From contig CAZYGI010000009.1 of NCBI GenBank assembly GCA_964647255.1, forward strand, positions 1-64,000: a stretch of DNA of 64,000 nt, read 5' to 3'. How positions within the stretch are numbered: position 1 is the first letter of the stretch; each line of letters starts with the position of its first letter. Below the pieces are notes generated by a model. That model was given only the letters and a program-made list of their open reading frames with translations. It had not been told where the DNA came from and did not search any database. The stretch is from CAWJEL01 sp964647255. Lineage in GTDB: Bacteria; Chloroflexota; Anaerolineae; CG2-30-64-16. This document shows positions 51,301-59,395 of this stretch, in pieces. Position numbers and translations under genes: made by a program.

Positions 51301-52745
51301 TAGAACCCGCGCGGGTCCACCTCCGCGCGCAGCACAGTGCCGCCGCTCGTGGTCCAGCTTTCCGGCAGCTTGAAGAGCCAACCGTCGGTCGCGTTGCCGC
51401 GATCATAGCTGCCCCCGGCGGTCAGGTTCAAGACGCCGTCCAGCGGGCTCAACGGCGAGCCGGGCAGCGGCGAGCCGCCCCGGGTGCCGATCAGCCGCGC
51501 CTCAACGCCCGGCGCAGTCGGCCCGGCCAGATCGCGGCCGTAGACGCGGACGTATGTCGCGCGTTTCGCGACCAGCGGCGCCTGGTTGGCCGTGTTCTGG
51601 ATCGCCTGCGTTACCTCCCACTGGCTTGCTTGCAGATCAAAGGTGATCGCACTGGCTGCAACGGGCAGCTTCATGATGCTGGGACTCGTCTGGTAGCGCG
51701 CGAAATAGACCCACGACGCGTCGGCATAGATGTTGGTGTAGAGGTCAGCCATGCCGGTGGCGATGGTCTGCGTCGTGGTCGTCCCGATCTGCTGCCGGCG
51801 CACCCGCGCATCGCTGACGTAGGGGAAGCCCCCGCCCGACGGGGTGGTGAACTGCTGTTCCACCCAGAAGAGCGTGTTGCCGCCGCGCGCGATGTCACCC
51901 ACGGTCCACGGCCCGCTGTAGAAGGTGCCTTTGGCGCACCTTCCGGTCAGCGAATTACAGGAGAGCTGCTTGATGTCGCCGCCTTCGGCCCAGTAGTAGG
52001 CGTAAGTGATCACAGTGCCGCCCGGGCTATAGAGCAGGCTGTGCGCATCGCTGGACGTTGTGGTCACCTGCTGCTTGGTTGAAGTGCAGGGCAGGCTGCC
52101 GCAGTCGGTGTTGACGCGCCAGAAGCCGGTGGTGTCGAGCCAATACACGACCGTGGGATAGACCAACATATCTTTCGGATAGGCGCCGGTGGTGGCAATC
52201 GTCGCCAGGCCGGTGCCATCGGTTTTGATCCGGTGGATGCGGTTGTCCAGCCCGAACCAGTAAACGTAATCGCCCTGGTGGACAAGTTGCGTCTCCTGGC
52301 GGGGCCATTGGCCGGACGCCACGGTGCTGATCAGGGTCGGCGGATCGTAGGGCGAACCGCTAGCGCGATACTCAAGCCGCGCACCATCATCCTTATAGTA
52401 ATAGATGCCGGTCGAGTCGGCAACCATGCTCAGGAAGTTGAGGCAGTTCGCCGAGTTAACATTGGCAAGCGTTTTGGTGGCACCGCCGCCCGTCGGCTTG
52501 CGCTTGAGATAGCCATCCCCGCGGAACTCGCCGCCATAGCAGCGCTCAGCCCAATAGGCCAGGCCATCGGAGACGGTCCATTCGTTGAACGTGTCGGACA
52601 CGATAGTGGTGGGCGTGTCCATCGGTGCGTCCGGCTCGGCATGGGCGACCGGCGCCGCGGCTGAAGGGACAAACCCGGCAAGGACCGCCGTGACCGATAC
52701 GACGATCAGAGCCAGGTACAACGTCGGGTGGGTGCGAAATCGCAT
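48372..52745 (-). CDS. Giant secreted protein: propeller-like, M66-like peptidase region and two IPT/TIG domains
   Basis: A 1457-residue exported protein. The ATG at 52745 (GAGGAGG upstream) starts a signal peptide with LALIVVSVTAVLAGFVPSAAA. Residues about 50-340 hold repeated blades such as GLAYWAERCYGGEF and YVYWFGLDNRIHRIKTDGTG (beta-propeller-like). Around 660-675 is MAQELTHNYNRGHVNCG, a metallopeptidase-like helix whose first His is Gln. A fibronectin/PKD-like part follows, a substrate-binding-like domain near 1060-1270, then two IPT/TIG domains (GGTAFTLTVDGAGFVSGATV and its repeat). It ends GGRRQYLPLIAR, a YLPL-type tail. An outer-surface or released enzyme is likely; the substrate is unknown. 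Confidence 0.8.
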   Translation of the reverse strand: MRFRTHPTLYLALIVVSVTAVLAGFVPSAAAPVAHAEPDAPMDTPTTIVSDTFNEWTVSDGLAYWAERCYGGEFRGDGYLKRKPTGGGATKTLANVNSANCLNFLSMVADSTGIYYYKDDGARLEYRASGSPYDPPTLISTVASGQWPRQETQLVHQGDYVYWFGLDNRIHRIKTDGTGLATIATTGAYPKDMLVYPTVVYWLDTTGFWRVNTDCGSLPCTSTKQQVTTTSSDAHSLLYSPGGTVITYAYYWAEGGDIKQLSCNSLTGRCAKGTFYSGPWTVGDIARGGNTLFWVEQQFTTPSGGGFPYVSDARVRRQQIGTTTTQTIATGMADLYTNIYADASWVYFARYQTSPSIMKLPVAASAITFDLQASQWEVTQAIQNTANQAPLVAKRATYVRVYGRDLAGPTAPGVEARLIGTRGGSPLPGSPLSPLDGVLNLTAGGSYDRGNATDGWLFKLPESWTTSGGTVLRAEVDPRGFYDDTNPGNNALQGTFTFQNQPPACVVTLPVWTHTPDPKLSDPNVMDMIRRYSRLWPVPEVWTYKVNARAEEAEVCWWGPFPYPCTGPLELEEDASVLNLLADRDDAILAIAAIDLFTDDPDACDNIGAPVHYMGMVHPSANTGSVAGYASLLVNSSWVKLPPRTPNPFANTWNAMFQGPVMAQELTHNYNRGHVNCGSPSGVDSGYPYPPCQLDNAGANNYYGFDPVNQQPIPPNQASDFMSYSPNTGQNPNWQGFWVSDYTWRALMGAFAAAPTGASATAAAAPLAPDAGAVYVSGALDHEANTGRLSYLKMLPAAALSTGMQRKWQERLVPEYSEAAGTAAEAVYHVRLLAAGGAVLADRNVTPLETDDHVHGDPALFMATFPAPAGVPVKAQLLADSTLLDERTFGPAVPAVTVTQPAAGASVGADLTIQWQATDADNDILLYTVQYSYDNGVHWQTLATDLPGTPANPVTTLVLQGTDGLHGSNGQNARIRVLASDGYNTGSGLSGAFSVSDRKPQPAIAAPVDGHWYRPDEPMVLSGGADDTEDGGIPGANLSWQVDGAAAGTGRDVPVAGLAPGAHTISLTAKDSANQQATATSKLNILPLSVPAGSAPVLDGACGDASYADGVALRLQPYGDGAQAAVHLLRTSDALFACFAHLKKGATSPGAFAGVRIDANNSRNALAQADDYGFFVGEDGGVFTYAGNGSGGFANPGPAGLQAQVSAGATTWDAELRIPADTIGGWDHAAGLKLGHYWVSSQGNDYGWPYTAVSNKPNTWAASAFGAQPEIISLDPVTATRGGTAFTLTVDGAGFVSGATVRWNGAALPTTFVSSTRLTAQVAAGQLVGPGKVDVTVANPGNFISNATAFTVLNPAPAITRLSPNATAAEGPAFTLAVTGSGFVTGATIYWQGSALPTTFISGTEVRGQVTAGLIAQGGAASIDVRNPEPNAGTSNIVSLTITPKGGRRQYLPLIAR

Positions 52746-53009
52746 ACAGTTCCTCCTCGTCGTGAGATCAAACGAAAGATCGGATCGCCGGGAACGGCTG
52801 GCAACTGGAACCGGCGAGAAGGCTGTCATCGGGTGAAACGATGCCTGGAACCCTGTTAAGTCGGACGCTGCGGGCCCGGCAGTTGCAGATCCCTGCGCTG
52901 ACAAGACAAATACCGGGCAAATGTGCAACAAGTTTGTAGTTCGAGAATAGAGCAAGCATGGCACAAATAGAAGTGGCGCAGATTCCATTCTGCCGCATTA
53001 GGCGATTTC

Positions 53010-53028
53010 AGCACAGGTGTGCTATTCT
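53010..53028 (+). promoter_or_regulatory. AGCACA-TGTGCT dyad and TATTCT box at the YcaQ-like start
   Basis: A perfect 6-base dyad around GG (53010-53023) runs directly into a TATTCT -10 box at 53023-53028. The ATG at 53036 is 7 bases further, so the transcript may start at the start codon. No ribosome-binding site is present. The remainder of the 290-base gap 52746-53035 shows nothing else. Confidence 0.5.
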
Positions 53029-53035
53029 ATGCACC

Positions 53036-54289
53036 ATGACCAAGACCGAACTCCCCCCTCCAAATGTGCACCTGAGCAAGATCGAGGCCCGGCGTTTTCT
53101 GCTGGCGCACCAGTGCTTGTGGCCGCCGCGACGCCTGCACGGCCAGGATGGCCTCCTCGACTTCATCCGTCACATCGGCAGCATCCAGTACGACCCGGTC
53201 AACCTGGTCGGACAGAACCCCGAGCTGGTGCTGCAAGCCCGCGTGGCCGGCTACACCCCCGCGCTGCTCGCCGGGCTGCTCTACACCGACCGCCGGCTGG
53301 TGGATGGGGTGGACAAGCAGGCGGCGATCTACGCGACCGAGGACTGGCCGCACTTCGCCCGGCAGCGCGCCCGGGCGCTCCAGTGGCACGGCGACCCGGG
53401 CAGCCAGCCGATGGCCATCGCTGACGCGGTGAAAAGTGCGATCCGGGAGCGCGGCCCGCTCTGTTCCGCCGACCTGGAACACAAAGAGGCGATTGATTGG
53501 TGGTGGGGCGCGCCCACGCGGCTGGGCCGGGCGGCGCTGGAGATCCTCTACCTCATGGGCGAGGTGGGGATCCATCATCGGGTGAACACGCGGCGCTACT
53601 TCGACCTGATGGAGCGGCTGCTGCCGGCCGATCTGCTGGCCGCGGCCGATCCTAACCCGACCGTCGAGGCGTACGAGGACTGGCATGTCGCGCGGCGGAT
53701 CGGCTCGCTCGGCCTGGCCAGCCCGGCGATGGGTGAGCATTGGCTGGGCATAGGCGGGATGAAGGCCGAACCGCGGCGCGTTGTGTTGGCGCGGCTGGCC
53801 GCGCAAGGCGTCCTGATCCCGGTCGCAGTGGAAGGGGTGAGCCAGGCGCCGCTCTTCATGCGCGCGGCGGACAGGCCCCTGCTCAACGCGACCACGGCCG
53901 CGGACGGCGCGGACCCGGCAGCCGCGTTCATCGGCCCGCTAGATAACCTGATCTGGGACCGCGATCTGATCCGCTGGGTATTCGATTTCGACTACGTCTG
54001 GGAGGTGTACAAACCGGCCAGCCAGCGGAAGTACGGCCACTACGTCTTGCCTGTGCTCTACGGGGACCGCTTCGTCGCCCGCGTCGAGCCGATCTTCGAC
54101 CGCAAGGCGCGCGTGCTGACGATCGCCAACTGGTGGTGGGAAGCCGGCGTCGAACCGGACGAGGCAATGGTCGCCGCGCTGGCGGAGTGCACGGCTGCGT
54201 TCGGCCGCTACCTGGGCGCGGAGGCGATCCGGTTAGGCGAGGCGGCAGATGGCCCGGTGCTGCGAGAGATGCTGGCGCAGGCCCAATGA
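53036..54289 (+). CDS. YcaQ-type winged-helix DNA glycosylase (crosslink repair family)
   Basis: A 417-residue protein of the HTH_42/YcaQ family, whose characterised members unhook interstrand crosslinks by removing alkylated bases. Family blocks: LSKIEARRFLLAHQCL, FIRHIGSIQYDPVNLVGQNPELVLQ, the winged-helix part around 150-290, and FIGPLDNLIWDRDLIRWVF with KYGHYVLPVLYGDRFVARVEP. The chosen ATG at 53036 excludes 26 upstream residues that overlap the promoter. It is divergent from the giant secreted protein gene. Exact lesion unknown. Confidence 0.88.
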   Translation: MTKTELPPPNVHLSKIEARRFLLAHQCLWPPRRLHGQDGLLDFIRHIGSIQYDPVNLVGQNPELVLQARVAGYTPALLAGLLYTDRRLVDGVDKQAAIYATEDWPHFARQRARALQWHGDPGSQPMAIADAVKSAIRERGPLCSADLEHKEAIDWWWGAPTRLGRAALEILYLMGEVGIHHRVNTRRYFDLMERLLPADLLAAADPNPTVEAYEDWHVARRIGSLGLASPAMGEHWLGIGGMKAEPRRVVLARLAAQGVLIPVAVEGVSQAPLFMRAADRPLLNATTAADGADPAAAFIGPLDNLIWDRDLIRWVFDFDYVWEVYKPASQRKYGHYVLPVLYGDRFVARVEPIFDRKARVLTIANWWWEAGVEPDEAMVAALAECTAAFGRYLGAEAIRLGEAADGPVLREMLAQAQ

Positions 54290-54398
54290 TCATCAGCGAC
54301 GATGTGGGTCAACCGCATCCCGCCCGCGAATTTGCCTGCCGTTGATATTCAAATAGGCCGCATCTAAGCCAGGGTGAGGCGCTACAAGACATCGGTGC

Positions 54399-54425
54399 GG
54401 TGGGCAGTCACGGAGGCTGCCCACC
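54399..54425. terminator. Hairpin downstream of a small membrane protein
   Basis: GGTGGGCAG and CTGCCCACC form a 9-bp stem 8 bases past the minus-strand stop; no T-run. Confidence 0.45.
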
Positions 54426-54432
54426 ATGCGCT

Positions 54433-54627
54433 TCACCACTCGTACAGCAACAATGCAGCCAGGACGGACAGCACCACCCCAACCAGCACAGCCTGGGGGT
54501 TGGTGTCGAACACGGTGAGATCAAGCTGGACCTTGATGAGCCCGGTCAGGACCAGCCCGATGAACACGACCATCGCGGTGGCCAATGCAAAGCTGACCTT
54601 CGGCCGCATGCGGCGATAACGATACAT
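54433..54627 (-). CDS. Small two-helix membrane protein
   Basis: A 64-residue protein with AGGAG 7 bases upstream of the ATG at 54627. The start is Arg-rich (MYRYRRMRPK), then a helix FALATAMVVFIGLVLTGLI, a short loop with FDTNPQ, and a second helix AVLVGVVLSVLAALLLYEW to the end. Basic residues at the start suggest the N-terminus stays inside. It follows the GH13 gene by 13 bases on the same strand. No family is recognised. Confidence 0.6.
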   Translation of the reverse strand: MYRYRRMRPKVSFALATAMVVFIGLVLTGLIKVQLDLTVFDTNPQAVLVGVVLSVLAALLLYEW

Positions 54628-54640
54628 GCTGATCTCCTGC

Positions 54641-56083
54641 TCACCCGGCCACAAAAACCGCCGCACTGCGCGGGGGCAGCGCTAGGCCGCGCAGCGTGCC
54701 ATGCACGACCCGCGCCGTCAACCCGCCCCAGCGGTCGGTCAGGCCGCCGTCCGGCAGCAGATCATCCACCGCGAGTGTCACGTCGTGCGGGACCTGCCCG
54801 GCGTTGAACACGACGACCGCCGCACTGTCAGCCGTGCGCCGGGCGTAGGCAACGACGTCCTCATGCGCGTAAAGCGTCTCGTAGCGGCCGCGGCGCAGCG
54901 CCGGGACCGCCTTCCGCAGGCTGATCGCCCGACGGGTGAAGTCCAACAGATCGTGATCCCAGGCCGCCTCATCCCAGGGGAACGCGCGGCGGCAGTCCGG
55001 GTCGTGCCCGCCGGCCATGCCGACCTCCGTGCCGTAATAGAGGCACGGCGCGCCCGGCAGCGTCAGCAGGAAGAGCAGCGCCAGGCGCAGCGCGCTCGCA
55101 TCGCCGCCGGCCTGATGGATGAACCGGGCGGTATCGTGGCTGTCCAACAGGTTCATCTGCACCTGGGTGATCGCTTCAGGATAGAGTGACATCAAACGCT
55201 CGACCTGGTGGATGAACGCCCGGCCGCGCAGCGGGGTCAGCTTGAACCCGCCCGGCCGGTAGTGCCGATCCATCGTGTCGTAGGCAAAGAACCCCAGCGC
55301 CGCGCGCGACACGCCGTAGTTCATCACCGCGTCAAATTGGTCGCCTTGCAGCCAGCGTTCGGCCTCGTTCCAGATCTCGCCCACGATGTAGGCTTCCGGG
55401 TTCGCCGTCTTAACAACGCGGCGGAATTCGCGCCAGAACGCATCGTCGTCAATCTCCTGCGGCACATCCAGGCGCCAGCCGTCAATCCCAAACTCGATCC
55501 AGGTGCGCGCCACATCCCAGATGAAACGGCGTACGGCGGGCGTGTCTGTGTTGAGCTTCGGCAGCGCCGCGTTGCCCCACCATGCGGCATAGTTTGCCTT
55601 GCCGCCGCCGTAGGGGTGCAGCGGCCACTCTTCCACATGAAACCAGTCCAGGTAGGCCGATTCCGCGCCGTTCTCCAGGATGTCGTGGAACTGGAAGAAC
55701 CCGCGCGAGGCGTGATTGAAAACGCCGTCCAGGACCACCCGGATGCCGCGGGCGTGCGCCGCGTCCACCAGCTCACGCAGCGCCGCATTGCCGCCGAGCA
55801 TCGGATCCACCTGGGTGTAGTCGTGCGTGTGGTAGCGGTGGTTGGAGGCCGACTGGAAGATCGGGTTGAAGTAGATCGCATTGACGCCGAGCGCGGTCAG
55901 GTGGTCGAGATGCTCGGCCACCCCCAACAGGTCGCCGCCCTGGTACGCGTGCCCGGTCGGCGCCGCGCCCCACGGCTGAAGGTTGGCCGGCTTCGGCACC
56001 CGCTCGGATTTGGCAAAACGATCGGGGAAAATCTGGTAGAAGATCGCGTCGCGGACCCAATCTGGGGTAATCACGTCTGGCAT
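54641..56083 (-). CDS. Alpha-amylase family glycoside hydrolase (GH13, neopullulanase/cyclomaltodextrinase-like)
   Basis: A 480-residue cytoplasmic GH13 enzyme. Conserved regions are GVNAIYFNPIFQSASNHRYH, RVVLDGVFNHASRGF, the nucleophile Asp in DGWRLDVPQE, the acid Glu in YIVGEIWNEAE and the third Asp in NLLDSHDTARF. It lacks both a signal peptide and the N-terminal domain of dimeric neopullulanases, so it probably acts on short maltodextrins inside the cell. GGAG lies 10 bases upstream of the ATG. A glycogen phosphorylase gene nearby fits alpha-glucan use. Confidence 0.93.
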   Translation of the reverse strand: MPDVITPDWVRDAIFYQIFPDRFAKSERVPKPANLQPWGAAPTGHAYQGGDLLGVAEHLDHLTALGVNAIYFNPIFQSASNHRYHTHDYTQVDPMLGGNAALRELVDAAHARGIRVVLDGVFNHASRGFFQFHDILENGAESAYLDWFHVEEWPLHPYGGGKANYAAWWGNAALPKLNTDTPAVRRFIWDVARTWIEFGIDGWRLDVPQEIDDDAFWREFRRVVKTANPEAYIVGEIWNEAERWLQGDQFDAVMNYGVSRAALGFFAYDTMDRHYRPGGFKLTPLRGRAFIHQVERLMSLYPEAITQVQMNLLDSHDTARFIHQAGGDASALRLALLFLLTLPGAPCLYYGTEVGMAGGHDPDCRRAFPWDEAAWDHDLLDFTRRAISLRKAVPALRRGRYETLYAHEDVVAYARRTADSAAVVVFNAGQVPHDVTLAVDDLLPDGGLTDRWGGLTARVVHGTLRGLALPPRSAAVFVAG

Positions 56084-56113
56084 GATGATCTGACTCCAAT
56101 CAATGACAAGCGC

Positions 56114-56491
56114 TCACGCGGCTCCGCCGCGCATCAGCCGCTGGGTGGGGATACCGCACAGGAACCGGAACGGGACGTCGCCCGCGTTGCGGTACTGATG
56201 CTCCAGCCCGGCAGGCACAAAAATGACGCTGCCGGCGCTCACCTCGCGCCACTCCTCGCCCAGCAGCACGCGGCCGTGGCCTTCGATCACGTAGTTTTCG
56301 TGCTCGTAGGGGTGGGCATGATGCGGGGTGTACCCGCCCGGTGCGACTTCGATGACGCGCAACGCGTAGTTCGGCGCGCCGTCGGCCTTCTCATCTATCA
56401 CCCAGCGGATGGTGACGCCGGGCGCCTGCTCGCCGAATACTTCGGCGGGCACTTCGGTATAGTGAACGGCTTTCGCCTTCGGCTCCGTCAT
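56114..56491 (-). CDS. Cupin-domain protein
   Basis: A 125-residue single-domain cupin with GAGGAG upstream of the ATG. Motif 1 is PHHAHPYEHENYVIEG, giving the usual two His, Glu and Gly, with an extra His pair; motif 2 contains PAGLEHQYRN with the last His. Metal binding is expected. The function could be a small dioxygenase, isomerase or sugar binding. It starts the minus-strand unit leading to the GH13 gene, 30 bases away, from the promoter at 56534-56562. Confidence 0.88.
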   Translation of the reverse strand: MTEPKAKAVHYTEVPAEVFGEQAPGVTIRWVIDEKADGAPNYALRVIEVAPGGYTPHHAHPYEHENYVIEGHGRVLLGEEWREVSAGSVIFVPAGLEHQYRNAGDVPFRFLCGIPTQRLMRGGAA

Positions 56492-56533
56492 CTGACACTC
56501 CTCTCAGACTCAATTGGCCGGGTCTTTTCAGCT

Positions 56534-56562
56534 ATTATAGCCGCACGCCGCGCGGCGTCAAA
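56534..56562 (-). promoter_or_regulatory. Promoter of the cupin-GH13 unit
   Basis: On the minus strand TTTGAC, 17-base spacer, perfect TATAAT, about 40 bases upstream of the cupin ATG. Confidence 0.7.
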
Positions 56563-56694
56563 GTTGGGGTGATATTCTGCTTCATTTTCGTCGCGAGCAT
56601 GACACAAGTAATTGGCAAACCGGTGTCAGTCCGATGCGAACCTGCGTCGCGTCCACCGCGGGACGCGGGATCGCACCGACGGGACACCGCAATC

Positions 56695-56723
56695 TGGACA
56701 GATGACCCATCTTCCCCTAAAAT
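56695..56723 (+). promoter_or_regulatory. Promoter of glgP
   Basis: TGGACA, 17-base spacer, TAAAAT. A GGGGG...CCCCC hairpin (56733-56751) lies at the start of the predicted leader, before the GGAGG and the GTG start at 56780. Confidence 0.65.
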
Positions 56724-56779
56724 AGCCTGACGGGGGGTGAGCTGAACCCCCTCTTTAGACATTCTGGAGGCTTTTTAAC

Positions 56780-59248
56780 GTGAATATCATGGGGCAGATT
56801 GCCGTTTATCCGACGCCGGGGGCGCCTGTTGCCCGGCTATCCGAGTTGGCGCACAACCTTTGGTGGATTTGGAATCCAGCCGCCCAGGCGCTGTTCGAGA
56901 TGATTGACCCGGAGCTGTGGACGCTGGTTAACCACAACCCGGTCAAATTCCTGCGGCGGGTCAGCCAGCGCAAGCTGGATGCGGCAGCGGCCGACCCGGC
57001 CTACCTGGCGCATTACGCGGCCGTGATGACCGCACTAGATGCGTACATGCACCCGGCTGCGCCGACGTGGTACTCCCACACCCACGGCGACGCGGCCGAT
57101 CGCCTGATCGCCTATTTCTCCGCCGAATTCGGCCTGCACGAGTCGCTGCCGATCTATTCGGGCGGCCTGGGCATCCTGTCCGGTGACCACTGCAAAACCG
57201 CCAGCGATCTGGGCCTGCCGTTCGTCGGCGTCGGCTTCCTCTATCCGCAGGGTTACTTCACCCAACAGATTGACGCGGACGGTCGGCAGCAGGCGATCTA
57301 CGAGAAGCTGGATTTCGCCGACGCGCCGGCGACCCCCGCGCTCGGTCCGGACGGTAAGCAGGTCACGATCAGCGTCGAGCTGCCCGGCCGCACCGTCTAC
57401 GCCAAGGTCTGGCGGCTCCAGGTAGGCCGCATCCCGCTCTACTTGATGGACACCGACGTGGCGCAGAACGCGCCCGGCGACCGGGAGCTTTCGGCCCGGC
57501 TCTACGGCGGCGACCAGCAGATGCGCGTCTCGCAGGAGATCGTGCTGGGCATCGGCGGCGTGCGGGCGCTGCGGGCGTTGGGCCTCAAGCCGTCGGTCTG
57601 GCACATGAACGAAGGCCACGCGGCGTTCTTACAGCTCGAACGCATCCGTGAGCTCGTGGAGGGCAAGGGGCTGCCGTTCGACACCGCGTTGTGGGCGGCA
57701 CGCGCCGACTCGCTCTTCACCACTCATACCCCCGTGCCCGCCGGCAACGACGCGTTCCCGTTCGATCTGATGGAGCGGTTCTTCGGCAACTACTGGGGCC
57801 GCCTGGGCCTGGATCGGGAACGCTTCATGGCGCTCGGCCGGTGGGAGCAGCCGTGGGGCTGGCAGTTCAGCATGACCGTGTTGGCGCTGCGCACCGCCGG
57901 CCTGGCGAACGGCGTCAGCGAGCTGCACGGCCAGGTCTCGCGGAAGATGTGGCGGGCGCTGTGGCCCGACGTGCCGTTGCCGGAGGTGCCCATCGGTTAT
58001 GTCACCAACGGCGTCCACACCGACACCTGGTTGGACCCCGAACTCGCCACGCTGCTTGACCGCTATCTCGGCGCGGCGTGGCGCGATGGGCTCGACGATC
58101 GGGCCACCTGGGCCGCCGTGACCGCCATCCCGGACGCCGAACTGTGGGCGCAGCATGCCGCGGCCAAGCGCCGGATGATCGCGTTCGTGCGCGAGCGGCT
58201 GGTGAAACGGCTGATGCGCCTGAACGCGGGCCCGGCCGAGGTCAACGCAGCCGCGGCCGTGTTGGATCCGAACGCGTTCACCATCGGGTTCGCGCGGCGC
58301 TTTGCCACCTACAAGCGCGCCACCCTGATCTTCCGCGACCAGGAGCGGCTCAAGCGGCTGCTTAACGACCCGGCGCGGCCGATGCAGATCGTCTTCGCCG
58401 GCAAGGCGCATCCGGCGGACGAACCCGGCAAGGCGTTCATCCAGCAGATTTACCAACTAAGCCAGCAGCCAGGCTTCGCGGGCAAGATTGTCTTCGTCGA
58501 GGATTATGACGCCAACATCGCCCGACACCTGGTATCGGGCGTGGACGTGTGGCTGAACAACCCGCGACGGCCGTTGGAGGCCAGCGGGACCAGCGGCCAG
58601 AAGGCCGGGCTGAACGGTGTGCCGAATTTCAGCGTGCTGGATGGCTGGTGGCGCGAGGGGTACGACGGCCGCAACGGTTGGGCCATCGGCGCCGAGCGCG
58701 AGTACACCAGCGAAGCCGCGCAGGACGAGGCCGACGCGCTGTCGCTCTACCAGACGCTGGAGCAGGTGCTCATTCCGCGCTTCTTTGAGCGCGATGCAGT
58801 CGGGCTGCCGGCGAGTTGGCTGGCGGCGATGCGCGATTCGATGGCGACCGTCGGCCCGGACTACAGCTTCGATCGCATGCTGAAGGAATATGCGCACGCC
58901 TACTACCTGCCTGCAGGTCTGCTGGGCCGCAAGGTGGGCAATGGCCACTTCGCCGGTGCGCAGGCGCTGGCGGCTTGGGAAGATCGCGTCGCGGCCGCCT
59001 GGGCAGGCGTCACGATCAGCGCCGGCAGCCCGGTCCAAGGCGAAATGTCCGTGGGGAAGCCGCTGACGATCCGGGCCCGGCTGGCGTGTGCGCCGCTCAG
59101 CCCCGAAGATGTCGCGGTCGAGCTGGTGTTCGGCCGGCCCGCTGAGGGAGATGACCTGGCTGATGCAACCGTTGTGCCGATGCACCTGACTGGCAAGCCC
59201 GCCGACGGAGCGGCGTTCAACTACGAGGGCTCATTCGACTCGGCGTAA
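56780..59248 (+). CDS. glgP: Alpha-glucan (glycogen) phosphorylase, ending at an early in-frame stop
   Basis: An 822-residue GT35 phosphorylase of the short type, releasing glucose 1-phosphate from alpha-1,4-glucans. The GTG start has GGAGG 9 bases upstream, whereas an ATG three codons later is too far. Blocks: LAHNLWWIWNPAAQALF, SAEFGLHESLPIYSGGLG, WHMNEGHAAFLQLERI, and the pyridoxal-phosphate Lys in GTSGQKAGLNGVPNFS. It stops at TAA 59246-59248, but the same frame then continues 29 codons as RGAFAYGIRVRPHHTDLPNP and FALPLVKWA to TAG at 59336-59338. That is the normal end of this family, so the protein is truncated, read through, or the TAA is a sequence error. Confidence 0.92.
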   Translation: MNIMGQIAVYPTPGAPVARLSELAHNLWWIWNPAAQALFEMIDPELWTLVNHNPVKFLRRVSQRKLDAAAADPAYLAHYAAVMTALDAYMHPAAPTWYSHTHGDAADRLIAYFSAEFGLHESLPIYSGGLGILSGDHCKTASDLGLPFVGVGFLYPQGYFTQQIDADGRQQAIYEKLDFADAPATPALGPDGKQVTISVELPGRTVYAKVWRLQVGRIPLYLMDTDVAQNAPGDRELSARLYGGDQQMRVSQEIVLGIGGVRALRALGLKPSVWHMNEGHAAFLQLERIRELVEGKGLPFDTALWAARADSLFTTHTPVPAGNDAFPFDLMERFFGNYWGRLGLDRERFMALGRWEQPWGWQFSMTVLALRTAGLANGVSELHGQVSRKMWRALWPDVPLPEVPIGYVTNGVHTDTWLDPELATLLDRYLGAAWRDGLDDRATWAAVTAIPDAELWAQHAAAKRRMIAFVRERLVKRLMRLNAGPAEVNAAAAVLDPNAFTIGFARRFATYKRATLIFRDQERLKRLLNDPARPMQIVFAGKAHPADEPGKAFIQQIYQLSQQPGFAGKIVFVEDYDANIARHLVSGVDVWLNNPRRPLEASGTSGQKAGLNGVPNFSVLDGWWREGYDGRNGWAIGAEREYTSEAAQDEADALSLYQTLEQVLIPRFFERDAVGLPASWLAAMRDSMATVGPDYSFDRMLKEYAHAYYLPAGLLGRKVGNGHFAGAQALAAWEDRVAAAWAGVTISAGSPVQGEMSVGKPLTIRARLACAPLSPEDVAVELVFGRPAEGDDLADATVVPMHLTGKPADGAAFNYEGSFDSA

Positions 59249-59346
59249 AGAGGCGCCTTCGCCTACGGCATCCGCGTCCGGCCGCATCATACCGACCTGC
59301 CCAACCCATTCGCACTGCCGCTGGTGAAGTGGGCATAGTTTAGAAG

Positions 59347-59379
59347 GGAGGTTTGGGCGGTCAGGCCGTCCAAACCTCC
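59347..59379 (+). terminator. Terminator-like hairpin after glgP
   Basis: GGAGGTTTGG and CCAAACCTCC, extended by CGG/CCG, form a 14-bp stem with a 5-base loop and a short TTT end. It ends 17 bases before the next ATG, so it could also affect that gene's translation. Confidence 0.7.
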
Positions 59380-59395
59380 TTTCCCCTCGCGCATT

